Source of the DNA: PALSA-1316 sp964499365
GTDB lineage: Bacteria; Nitrospirota; Thermodesulfovibrionia; Thermodesulfovibrionales; UBA6898
Direction of reading: 5' to 3'
NCBI GenBank assembly: GCA_964499365.1
Contig: CAZCKU010000012.1
Location: forward strand, 79,888 to 143,887
Length of the DNA: 64,000 nt
Below, one piece after another: positions 1-6,418 of this stretch. The translations under genes and the position numbers were made by a program. Position 1 is the first letter of the stretch. Every line of letters begins with the position of its first letter. Under the pieces are notes generated by a model. It saw only the letters and a program-made list of their open reading frames with translations, made no database searches and was not told the origin of the DNA.

Positions 1-2
1 TC

Positions 3-341
3 AGCCGCGGCAACTTCGGCTGCGGGTCGTCGCGTGAGCATGCCCCCTGGGTCTTTGAGGTGAATGACATAAACGTGGTCATCGCATCAGGCTTTGCGAG
101 GATCTTCAGGCAGAATATGTTCAACTGCGGCATGCTGGCGATCGAACTCTCCGAGTCCGATATCAGCAGCCTGTTTGAACACAGGGGAGCAGATGCCTCT
201 ATCGCGATCGACTTCAGCAGCAGCCGGCTGACGGTCAGCTCGGGGAAGGGCAGCAGGACCTTTGACTATCAGATCTCGGAATTCGACCGGGCCCTTGTCG
301 CGGCCGGAGGATGGGTGGGGTTTGCCGATGCCAAGTACTGA
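3..341 (+). CDS. leuD: 3-isopropylmalate dehydratase small subunit (C-terminal part)
   Basis: The gene enters from the left edge, so only the last 112 residues are present. LeuD pairs with LeuC to isomerise isopropylmalate in leucine synthesis. The frame opens with NFGCGSSREHAPW followed by VVIASGFARIF and NCGMLAIEL, the hallmark stretch of the aconitase swivel domain in LeuD. The GTG at 60 is an internal valine, not a start, because the family motif lies upstream of it. The stop overlaps the start of the next gene by 14 bases, which suggests one transcript. Identification is firm; the missing N-terminus is due only to the window boundary. Confidence 0.93.
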   Translation, partial: SRGNFGCGSSREHAPWVFEVNDINVVIASGFARIFRQNMFNCGMLAIELSESDISSLFEHRGADASIAIDFSSSRLTVSSGKGSRTFDYQISEFDRALVAAGGWVGFADAKY

Positions 342-804
342 GAGGGGACCGGAAAAACGCATCAAGGAACTGGGCATTGATCTGCCGGCACTGCCGAAGC
401 CGCTCGGGGCCTATGTCCCGTACGTCAGGACCGGAAATCTTGTCTTCCTCAGCGGCATGCTGCCGCTGAAGGACGGGAAGCTGATACATACCGGCAGGGT
501 TGGAGAGACGGTCACCGTGGAGGACGCGGCAGCGTGTGCGCGACTTGCCGCGATCAACGCCCTTGCGGTGCTGAAATCGGCCGCGGACAGCTTCGACAGG
601 GTGAAGCGCTGCGTCAAGATCTCAGGGTCCGTCGCCTCGGCGCCCGATTTTTATGATCAGCCGAAGGTTATCAACGGGGCCTCCGAACTCATTGCCGAGG
701 TCTTTGGTCCTGCCGGACTCCATGCGAGGGCGGCGATCGGTGTCAATGCGCTCCCGCTGAATTCGCCGGTCGAGATAGAGTTTATCTTCGAGGTGGAAGG
801 GTAG
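328..804 (+). CDS. RidA/YjgF/UK114-family protein
   Basis: A protein of 158 residues from the ATG at 328, which is preceded by a GGTGGGG stretch; a longer frame from 262 lies inside leuD and is less likely. The sequence has the RidA-like pattern GNLVFLSGMLP near the N-terminus, a central AALNALAVLK-type helix and a C-terminal PVEIEFIFEV strand. Family members deaminate reactive enamine/imine intermediates from PLP enzymes, or are uncharacterised relatives. It belongs to the longer subfamily (about 150 residues) rather than the 128-residue classical RidA, so the substrate is uncertain. Overlap with leuD is consistent with a role near branched-chain amino acid metabolism. Confidence 0.85.
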   Translation: MPSTERGPEKRIKELGIDLPALPKPLGAYVPYVRTGNLVFLSGMLPLKDGKLIHTGRVGETVTVEDAAACARLAAINALAVLKSAADSFDRVKRCVKISGSVASAPDFYDQPKVINGASELIAEVFGPAGLHARAAIGVNALPLNSPVEIEFIFEVEG

Positions 805-813
805 CTGGGCAGT

Positions 814-1782
814 ATGGAGTTCTTTTATATGCTGTTTCCGGTTTCGGGGGTGAAGACGTATATCTTCATCCCGCCGCTGGTGGCCTTTGTGCTCTCGTTC
901 TTTACCTCGATGGGCGGGGTGTCGGGTGCGTTCCTGCTGCTGCCGTTCCAGATGAGCTACCTTCATTTTACGAGCCCTGCCGTCAGTTCCACGAACTTTC
1001 TGTACAACATCGTGGCGATCCCCAGCGGCGTGTACCGGTATATCAAGGACGGCAGGATGGCCTGGCCCCTGACGATGATTGTGATCGCCGGAACGCTCCC
1101 GGGTGTTTTTCTGGGCTATTATCTCAGGATACTGTATCTGCCGGATCCCCGCGCCTTCAAGCTGTTTGTCGGCTGTGTCCTGCTGTATATCGGCGTCCGC
1201 CTGCTCTATGAATTTTCAGGGAGGGGGTCGTCCGGCCAGTCGAAGGGGCTTGAGGAGAAGTTCCGGTTGAGGAGTGAGGAGCTGAAGAAGTCTGTGCAGT
1301 CCAAAATTGCCTCCGGCCTGCCGGCTGATGCGGTTGTCAGGACCCTGTCCGTAACGGCAAAGAAGGTGGAGTATGAGTTCTGGGGTGAGACCTTTTCTTT
1401 CAGCACTCCGGCCATGTTCTTTCTGGCCCTTGTCGTCGGGGTCATCGGCGGGACGTACGGGATCGGCGGCGGGGCGATCATCGCGCCGTTCTGCGTCGCC
1501 ATCTTCAAGCTGCCGGTCTATACCGTAGCCGGTGCCGCGCTGATGGGGACGTTCCTGACGTCGATCGTCGGTATAATCTTCTATACCCTGGTCCCGATAA
1601 AAGAGGGCGTTGCAACGTCACCGGACTGGCTGCTGGGGTTCCTCTTCGGGATCGGAGGTTTTGCGGGCATGTATCTCGGGGCGCGCCTGCAGAAGTATAT
1701 GCCCCAGAGGTATATCAAGCTTCTCCTTGGGGTGCTCATCGTGTATGTTTCAGCAAGCTATATCATTCAGTTTTTCAGGTAG
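814..1782 (+). CDS. TauE/SafE-family sulfite/anion exporter-like membrane protein
   Basis: A 322-residue multi-span protein. The N-terminal half has the glycine-rich TSMGGVSGAFLLLPF segment and the C-terminal half the related GGTYGIGGGAIIAPF segment. This is the internal duplication typical of TauE/SafE (DUF81) permeases, which move sulfite, sulfoacetate or other small anions. A hydrophilic loop of about 70 residues, rich in lysine and glutamate, separates the halves and is longer than usual. Start at 814 is used; the ATG at 829 has a better-spaced GGAG and is a real alternative. It sits nine bases after the RidA gene and ten before the phosphoesterase. Substrate unknown. Confidence 0.85.
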   Translation: MEFFYMLFPVSGVKTYIFIPPLVAFVLSFFTSMGGVSGAFLLLPFQMSYLHFTSPAVSSTNFLYNIVAIPSGVYRYIKDGRMAWPLTMIVIAGTLPGVFLGYYLRILYLPDPRAFKLFVGCVLLYIGVRLLYEFSGRGSSGQSKGLEEKFRLRSEELKKSVQSKIASGLPADAVVRTLSVTAKKVEYEFWGETFSFSTPAMFFLALVVGVIGGTYGIGGGAIIAPFCVAIFKLPVYTVAGAALMGTFLTSIVGIIFYTLVPIKEGVATSPDWLLGFLFGIGGFAGMYLGARLQKYMPQRYIKLLLGVLIVYVSASYIIQFFR

Positions 1783-1791
1783 GAGGATGCA

Positions 1792-2277
1792 ATGCTTATC
1801 GGAGTGATGTCAGACAGCCACGACAATATGCCGCAGATACAGAAGGCGGTTGATGTTTTCAATGGACGGCAGGTGGAGCACGTGATCCACGCCGGGGATT
1901 TCGGCGCACCCTTTACCTTTCGTATACTGAAGCATCTGAAGGGCGGCTTTACCGGGATTTACGGGAACAATGACGGCGAAAAGCTGCTCCTGCAGAAACT
2001 CTCACAGGGCCGGGTCTTCAAACAGCCGCACGTCTTTGAGCTTGATGGAAGAAAGATCGTCGTGGTCCATGAGCATCATGTTGTCGATGCGCTTGCCGCC
2101 AGCGGACATTATGACGTGGTGGTCTACGGGCATACCCATGAGCCCGATCTGCGAACAGTCGGGAAGACCCTGGTCGTCAATCCCGGCGAAACCGGCGGAT
2201 GGCTCTACGGAAAATCTACCGTGGCGCTTGTCGACCTTCAGGCGATGAGCGCGGAGATTGTTGATCTGAACGCCTGA
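1792..2277 (+). CDS. YfcE/MJ0936-type calcineurin-like metallophosphoesterase
   Basis: A 161-residue cytosolic protein with all metal-binding blocks of the small phosphodiesterase family: SDSHDN near the N-terminus, HAGDFG, GNND, a histidine in VVHEHH, and GHTHEP followed by NPGE. Relatives hydrolyse phosphodiester model substrates with Mn2+; the physiological substrate is usually unknown. The ATG at 1792 has an AGGAGG ribosome-binding site five bases upstream. It is the last gene of the leuD-to-1792 run and is followed by a hairpin and T-tract. Confidence 0.88.
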   Translation: MLIGVMSDSHDNMPQIQKAVDVFNGRQVEHVIHAGDFGAPFTFRILKHLKGGFTGIYGNNDGEKLLLQKLSQGRVFKQPHVFELDGRKIVVVHEHHVVDALAASGHYDVVVYGHTHEPDLRTVGKTLVVNPGETGGWLYGKSTVALVDLQAMSAEIVDLNA

Positions 2278-2293
2278 CGAAGGCAGCAGCAAC

Positions 2294-2359
2294 CGAAACG
2301 ACCGGAGGTCTGTTTCGTATCCTTTCCCTTCGCGATGGATGAGGGCCCCTCTTTTTTTT
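2294..2359 (+). terminator. Rho-independent terminator region after the phosphoesterase gene
   Basis: A ten-pair stem (CGAAACGACC at 2294-2303 with its complement at 2307-2317, one bulged T) has a three-base loop. It is followed at 2341-2351 by a short GAGG/CCTC hairpin running into eight Ts (2352-2359). Together these should end the upstream transcript before the heat-shock promoter. Confidence 0.6.
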
Positions 2360-2402
2360 GATTTGGATCAGAATGTGACCCGAAATTACCCCTTCGCAGC
2401 TC

Positions 2403-2430
2403 TTGACATCTCCTGTTTTTTTATGATAAA
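2403..2430 (+). promoter_or_regulatory. Sigma70-type promoter of the hsp20 operon
   Basis: A perfect TTGACA at 2403-2408 is followed after 16 bases by GATAAA at 2425-2430, a fair -10 element. The predicted start point falls in the CIRCE palindrome a few bases downstream, so repressor binding would block initiation. The exact -10 hexamer is ambiguous in this AT-rich stretch. Confidence 0.65.
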
Positions 2431-2436
2431 TAAATA

Positions 2437-2463
2437 TTAGCACTCAGCCATGGAGAGTGCCAA
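2437..2463 (+). promoter_or_regulatory. CIRCE element (HrcA repressor operator)
   Basis: TTAGCACTC at 2437-2445, nine spacer bases, then GAGTGCCAA at 2455-2463. This matches the CIRCE consensus (TTAGCACTC-N9-GAGTGCTAA) in 17 of 18 arm positions. CIRCE is bound by HrcA and normally sits before groESL or dnaK operons; here it precedes three small heat-shock genes. The element overlaps the expected transcription start, so expression should rise when HrcA is inactivated by heat or unfolded protein. Confidence 0.93.
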
Positions 2464-2501
2464 TTAGCTGTTTTCATTATATTAAATGAGGAGGAAAGGT
2501 C

Positions 2502-2933
2502 ATGCTATGGTCAGAGCTGGAAAGAATCGGGAGGTTTATTGACCCCTGGCGCGAGTTCGAGAGAATGAGCCGGGATTTGTCCCGGCTGAGCCCCTCCGCT
2601 TCGTACGAATTCCCCCTTGTCAATGTATGGACGTCGGTTGATAAGGCGGTTATTACGACGGAGATTGCTGGCGTGGGGCCCGGGGATATCGACATCTCGG
2701 TAGCTGATGAAATGATCACGATCAAGGGCAAGAGGAACATCGATACCCCGAAGGACGGGGAGACGTATCACCGGCGCGAACGCTGGGGCGGGCAGTTCAG
2801 CAGGAGTATTGCCCTTCCCTTCCGGGCTGAAGGCAGCAAGGTGGAGGCGCGGTATCACAAAGGCGTCCTTACGATTACCGTTCCCCGCGCCGAAGCGGAT
2901 AAACCGAGAAAAATAGCCATTGCGGGCGAATAA
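2502..2933 (+). CDS. Small heat-shock protein, Hsp20/alpha-crystallin family (first of three)
   Basis: A 143-residue ATP-independent holdase. An aromatic N-terminal arm (LWSELERIGRFIDPWREF) is followed by the alpha-crystallin domain: VNVWTSVDKAVITTEIAGVGPGDIDISV, a YHRRERWGGQFSRSIALPF segment, and the closing GVLTITVPRAE strand. The ATG is preceded by GAGGAGGAAAGG. It lacks a clear C-terminal I-x-I tail, having only RKIAIAGE. First gene after the CIRCE operator, 18 bases before the second paralogue. Confidence 0.93.
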   Translation: MLWSELERIGRFIDPWREFERMSRDLSRLSPSASYEFPLVNVWTSVDKAVITTEIAGVGPGDIDISVADEMITIKGKRNIDTPKDGETYHRRERWGGQFSRSIALPFRAEGSKVEARYHKGVLTITVPRAEADKPRKIAIAGE

Positions 2934-2951
2934 TAACGAGGAGGTGGAACT

Positions 2952-3359
2952 ATGTCGAATGATAACCTGGAGTCCCGGAAAAAAGAAGCTGTTGTCTCAG
3001 AAGGACAGGAGCGCACCCGGCAGCGGAGGGTCTATATCCCCTCTGTCGACATACTCGAGGGAAGGGACGATACAACCGTGATTGCCGACATGCCGGGCAT
3101 TGATGATACGTGTGTGGAGGTGACCGTTGAAAACAACATTCTTGAGATTTACGGCAAGGTGGATGCGGACATTCCTCAGGACATGAGGCTTGCCGTATCC
3201 GAGTACGGCATTGGAGACTATCACCGGAGATTTTCCCTCTCTGATGAGATAGACAAGGAGCGCATCCAGGCAACGGTCAAGAACGGGGTATTGAAGCTGA
3301 TTCTACCAAAGGCCGAGAAGGCCAAAACCAGAAAGATCATGGTAAAGGCCGGGGAGTAG
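2952..3359 (+). CDS. Small heat-shock protein, Hsp20 family (second of three)
   Basis: A 135-residue paralogue with a short charged N-terminus (ESRKKEAVV) instead of the aromatic arm of its neighbours. The alpha-crystallin core is intact: VDILEGRDDTTVIADMPGI, DYHRRFSLSDEID and GVLKLILPKAEKAK. The divergent N-terminal arm, the part that usually sets oligomer size and client binding, suggests it may form mixed assemblies with the flanking paralogues. A GAGGAGG precedes the ATG. It sits between the other two Hsp20 genes with short spacers and is presumably co-transcribed from the CIRCE promoter. Confidence 0.92.
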   Translation: MSNDNLESRKKEAVVSEGQERTRQRRVYIPSVDILEGRDDTTVIADMPGIDDTCVEVTVENNILEIYGKVDADIPQDMRLAVSEYGIGDYHRRFSLSDEIDKERIQATVKNGVLKLILPKAEKAKTRKIMVKAGE

Positions 3360-3388
3360 AAAGCCCCCGGCCGGAAAGGAGAAAAGTC

Positions 3389-3880
3389 ATGTCGCTGAAA
3401 GATTTAGTACCCTTTGGGAAGAAAGATGTACCGGCCAGAAGGGATTCAGACCATCCCCTTGACCTTTTCAGGAAGGAATTTGATGACCTGTTTGATAATT
3501 TCTTCCGCAGTTTTGACCTGCAGGCTTTCGAGTCAGGAAAAGGGGCATTCAGTCCCAGGATTGATGTCGTCGATAAAGAAAAGGAGATTACGATAAAGGC
3601 TGAATTGCCCGGTATGGATGAAAAGGACATAGACGTCTCCCTGTCCAGGGGTATTCTCACGGTCAAAGGAGAAAAGAAGGAGGAAAAGGAGGACAGGGGC
3701 AGAGACTACTACCGGATGGAGAGGTCCTATGGCTCTTTCAGCAGGTCCATTCAGATTCCTGCGGAGGTGGACGAGTCCGGCATCAGGGCAACCTTTAAGA
3801 AGGGCGTGCTGGAGATTTCACTCCCCAAGACCGCAAAGGCGGTAGAGGAGACGAAAAAGATCACGGTCAGTGTTCAATGA
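3389..3880 (+). CDS. Small heat-shock protein, Hsp20 family (third of three)
   Basis: A 163-residue class-A type bacterial Hsp20. The N-terminal arm holds the FRKEFDDLFDNFFRSFD segment found in many proteobacterial and thermophile Hsp20s. The core has PRIDVVDKEKEITIKAELPGM, the charged KKEEKEDRGRDYYRMER loop, SYGSFSRSIQIP and GVLEISLPK. A C-terminal extension (KKITVSVQ) may provide the I-x-V anchor. The ATG has GAAAGGAG upstream. It ends the three-gene run; a GC-rich hairpin follows. Confidence 0.94.
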   Translation: MSLKDLVPFGKKDVPARRDSDHPLDLFRKEFDDLFDNFFRSFDLQAFESGKGAFSPRIDVVDKEKEITIKAELPGMDEKDIDVSLSRGILTVKGEKKEEKEDRGRDYYRMERSYGSFSRSIQIPAEVDESGIRATFKKGVLEISLPKTAKAVEETKKITVSVQ

Positions 3881-3971
3881 TCGGTCCGGGGGGGAGGACA
3901 TCCGTCCGGATTCGCGGAAATCATTATGCGTTCCCAGGCAGATCTGATCATCTGTTTTTGCCTTGGGCCCG

Positions 3972-4009
3972 GGCCGGCTTCTGATGTGAACTCCCCCCTG
4001 AAGCCGGCC
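3972..4009 (+). terminator. Hairpin downstream of the hsp20 operon
   Basis: GGCCGGCTTC (3972-3981) pairs perfectly with GAAGCCGGCC (4000-4009) around an 18-base loop. There is no T-run, so it may act as a 3' stabiliser or Rho-assisted terminator. Nothing else stands out in the 272-base gap before degP. Confidence 0.5.
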
Positions 4010-4152
4010 TGAGCCACGTCAGTTGTATTCTTCCGCAAGATCACGGTTTCATGCAGCGATCTGCAGTGCAGGACAACAATGAAAACAGCGTCTTTCAGGA
4101 CATGCCGTTATGAAGTGAATACGGCGGGATCCAACAGCAGAGGAGGACACCG

Positions 4153-5619
4153 ATGATAAAGAACAAACGCTCAATCATCTTTGGCAGCACCTTTGTGATG
4201 GCCGGCATTGTCATAGGCCTTGTGATAGCTTCAAACCTTAATCTGCCAACCCTGGGGCATACACAGGAGACAGATATTTCAAATGAAGCCATCGATATTC
4301 TATCGAGGTCCAGCCAGGCCATGGCAGAGGTTGTTGCAGCTGTCAAGCCGTCTGTCGTGAATATCTCTTCCACCAAAACGGTAAGAATATCAGGTATGCC
4401 GGCCCCTTTTTTTGATGACCCCTTTTTCAGGAGATTCTTTGGTGACGAACGGGGCCATTTCGGAAGACCACGGGAGCATAAGCAGGCGGGGCTCGGATCA
4501 GGGGTCATCGTGGACAAGGACGGCTATATACTTACGAACAATCACGTCATTAAAGACGCCGATGAAATCAGGGTGAAACTGTCGGACAAAAGAGAATTCA
4601 AAGGTAAGGTAATCGGCACGGACCCCAAGACAGACCTTGCTGTCATCAAGATAGATTCGAATCATCTCCCGGTCGTCAGGCTTGGAGATTCAGATAAACT
4701 GAAGGTGGGAGAGACTGTTATTGCGATTGGCAATCCCTTTGGTTTGAGCCAGACGGTAACGTCCGGTATCGTGAGTGCAACAGGGAGGGCTGATGTCGGA
4801 ATCGCAGACTATGAAGATTTCATACAGACTGATGCCGCGATTAACCCGGGGAACTCCGGGGGGGCACTGGTAAATGTGAGGGGGGAACTGGTGGGCATCA
4901 ATACCGCAATATTCAGCACGTCAGGCGGATATCAGGGGGTGGGGTTTGCCATTCCCGCCAGCATGGGGAAGGCCGTTATGGATAACCTGATCAGGAAAGG
5001 GAAGGTGGTCAGGGGATGGCTTGGCGTTTCGATACAAACGGTGACCCCGGACCTCGCAAAGCAGTTTGAGACGGCAGACGAAAAAGGTGTGCTCGTGGGA
5101 GACGTTGTGGAAGACGGCCCGGCTGAAAAGGCCGGAATCCAGAGAGGCGACATCATCGTGGAGTACGACGGAAAGGATGTGCGGGACCCGGCGGGCCTGA
5201 GAAACATGGTGGCAGCGACGCCTCCCGGCAGGAAGGCAACGCTGAAGATTATGCGCGATGGCAAAGTGCAGAAAATAGATGTCATGATTGCGGAGCTGCC
5301 TGCGGAGATGCAGAAACTTCACGGGTCTTTTGACAATCTTCTCAAGGGCGTCATGGTGCAGGGCCTCAACCCGGAACTGAAGAAGAACCTCGACATACCA
5401 AAAAGAATCACCGGCGTTGTCGTGACAGACCTCGCGGAGGACAGTCCGGCCGGCGGCCTTTTGATGACGAACGACGTTATCATCGAGGTTAACAGGAAGA
5501 GAATAACCGGCACGAAGGACTATGAGGCGGTTGTTTCCAGGATCAGGCCCGGCCAGGATGTTCTGCTGCTTATCTTCAGAAACGGCGCCACCACGTATCT
5601 CTCTCTGTCAGCCCGGTAG
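4153..5619 (+). CDS. degP: Periplasmic serine protease of the DegP/DegQ/MucD (HtrA) family
   Basis: A 488-residue envelope quality-control protease/chaperone. A short cytoplasmic basic stretch and one hydrophobic segment (residues about 8-28) form a signal peptide or anchor without a lipobox. The trypsin-like domain carries the catalytic triad His131 (TNNHVIKDAD), Asp161 (TDLAVIKID) and Ser235 (NPGNSGGAL). Two PDZ domains follow, at about residues 285-375 and 395-480. A loop rich in Phe and Pro (FFDDPFFRRFFG) before the protease domain matches the regulatory LA loop. The ATG follows GAGGAGG. Placement directly after three CIRCE-controlled Hsp20 genes links cytosolic and periplasmic stress functions; it probably has its own promoter in the 272-base gap. 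Confidence 0.95.
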   Translation: MIKNKRSIIFGSTFVMAGIVIGLVIASNLNLPTLGHTQETDISNEAIDILSRSSQAMAEVVAAVKPSVVNISSTKTVRISGMPAPFFDDPFFRRFFGDERGHFGRPREHKQAGLGSGVIVDKDGYILTNNHVIKDADEIRVKLSDKREFKGKVIGTDPKTDLAVIKIDSNHLPVVRLGDSDKLKVGETVIAIGNPFGLSQTVTSGIVSATGRADVGIADYEDFIQTDAAINPGNSGGALVNVRGELVGINTAIFSTSGGYQGVGFAIPASMGKAVMDNLIRKGKVVRGWLGVSIQTVTPDLAKQFETADEKGVLVGDVVEDGPAEKAGIQRGDIIVEYDGKDVRDPAGLRNMVAATPPGRKATLKIMRDGKVQKIDVMIAELPAEMQKLHGSFDNLLKGVMVQGLNPELKKNLDIPKRITGVVVTDLAEDSPAGGLLMTNDVIIEVNRKRITGTKDYEAVVSRIRPGQDVLLLIFRNGATTYLSLSAR

Positions 5620-5633
5620 CAGGGAATGTCCTC

Positions 5634-5672
5634 TTTCACGGGGTGGAGGAGTCAAGCCTCCGCCCCGTGAAA
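5634..5672 (+). terminator. Strong hairpin after degP
   Basis: TTTCACGGGG (5634-5643) pairs with CCCCGTGAAA (5663-5672), extended by a T-G wobble and GGAGG/CCTCC, giving a 16-pair stem around a seven-base loop. It starts 15 bases after the degP stop. No T-tract follows, but the position and stability support transcript 3'-end formation. Confidence 0.6.
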
Positions 5673-5772
5673 CCCCGGATGAGTTCGGTGCAACCCATGA
5701 AACAGGCTCGTGTGTGCGACCCCATGAGCCTGACGTAGTTGCCCGGTCTTGAAGATTGCCGGTTGAAACCTG

Positions 5773-5800
5773 CATAAATAAAGAGTGAAGGTTTGACTCC
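5773..5800 (+). repeat. Dispersed 28-bp repeat, copy A
   Basis: This AT-rich 28-mer starts CATAAATAAAGAGTGAAGG and ends GTTTGACTCC. It matches copies at 31504-31531 (same orientation) and 36764-36789 (opposite) with few differences. It lies in the 359-base gap between degP and the HMA gene. That gap also holds a small GGGGC/GCCCC hairpin (5850-5865) and no gene. The repeat may be a remnant of a mobile element end or a REP-like sequence. Confidence 0.55.
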
Positions 5801-5978
5801 TATTGCATGTTGAGGTCTTTTGCAACCGGGTCAGGCGTCACAGCTATCTGGGGCATATGAGCCCCTATGAGTACGAAAATCAGGCTGCCTGTGGTAACTT
5901 ATAACTGTCTACCCAATGGGGGGAACTCCAACTCGGCTATTGCCGGAAAACAGGACATTATAGAAAGAAGGGTTGATT

Positions 5979-6194
5979 ATGGAAAAGATTACCTTTACTG
6001 TCGAAAAGAATTTTTGCGAAGAGTGTTCTCTCGCCCTGAGAAGATTTATCGGCAACATGCAAGGGGTTGATTCTATTGATGTTGAGGAAGGAAAGGTCGC
6101 CGTAACATTTGATCAGGAAAAAACGACCAGAGAACTGCTTGATAAGATCACACGAGAAAGCATTGAAAAGCTGGGATATAAATTTGAAGAATAA
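5979..6194 (+). CDS. Small heavy-metal-associated (HMA) domain protein, CopZ-like
   Basis: A 71-residue cytosolic protein that is essentially one ferredoxin-fold HMA domain. The metal-binding loop reads NFCEECSLALRR, a CxxC motif preceded by Phe-less NF rather than the usual GMTC. The rest follows the pattern (GVDSIDVEEGKVAVTFD, then a C-terminal helix and KLGYKFEE). Such proteins deliver Cu(I) or other soft metals to P1B-ATPases. The ATG at 5979 is chosen over the in-frame TTG at 5973 because AGAAGGG lies at better spacing. The next genes are a YHS fragment and a copper ATPase, so a copper chaperone role is likely. Confidence 0.85.
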   Translation: MEKITFTVEKNFCEECSLALRRFIGNMQGVDSIDVEEGKVAVTFDQEKTTRELLDKITRESIEKLGYKFEE

Positions 6195-6251
6195 GTTCTT
6201 TCCTGAAAGGGGAGGGGCGATGCCGCTATGTTTTGGCGGGGAGGAGAAGTT

Positions 6252-6392
6252 ATGAAAGTTTTTGATCCTGTCTGCAAAATGACGATAGAGGACCGCAAGG
6301 CAGCTGCTACATCGGCGTATAATGGCAACACATTTTTTTCTGCTCCCAGCCATGCAAGCTTAATTTCGATAAAGACCCTGAATCTTTCTTAG
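6252..6392 (+). pseudogene. YHS metal-binding domain reading frame, broken by a one-base frameshift before copA
   Basis: From a good start (GGAGGAG five bases before ATG 6252) the frame reads FDPVCKMTIEDRKAAAT, the first half of a YHS domain. It then leaves the family pattern at a run of seven Ts (6333-6339) and stops at 6392. In the copA frame the continuation reads FCSQPCKLNFDKDPESFLG, the second half of the same domain, and runs on without a stop into the ATPase start at 6419. One additional T (or a -1 slip) in the run would restore a single YHS-CopA fusion. It could be a true mutation, a sequence error, or a programmed or slippage event. Confidence 0.75.
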
Positions 6393-6418
6393 GTAATAAA
6401 CAAATTTCCAGACCTGAG

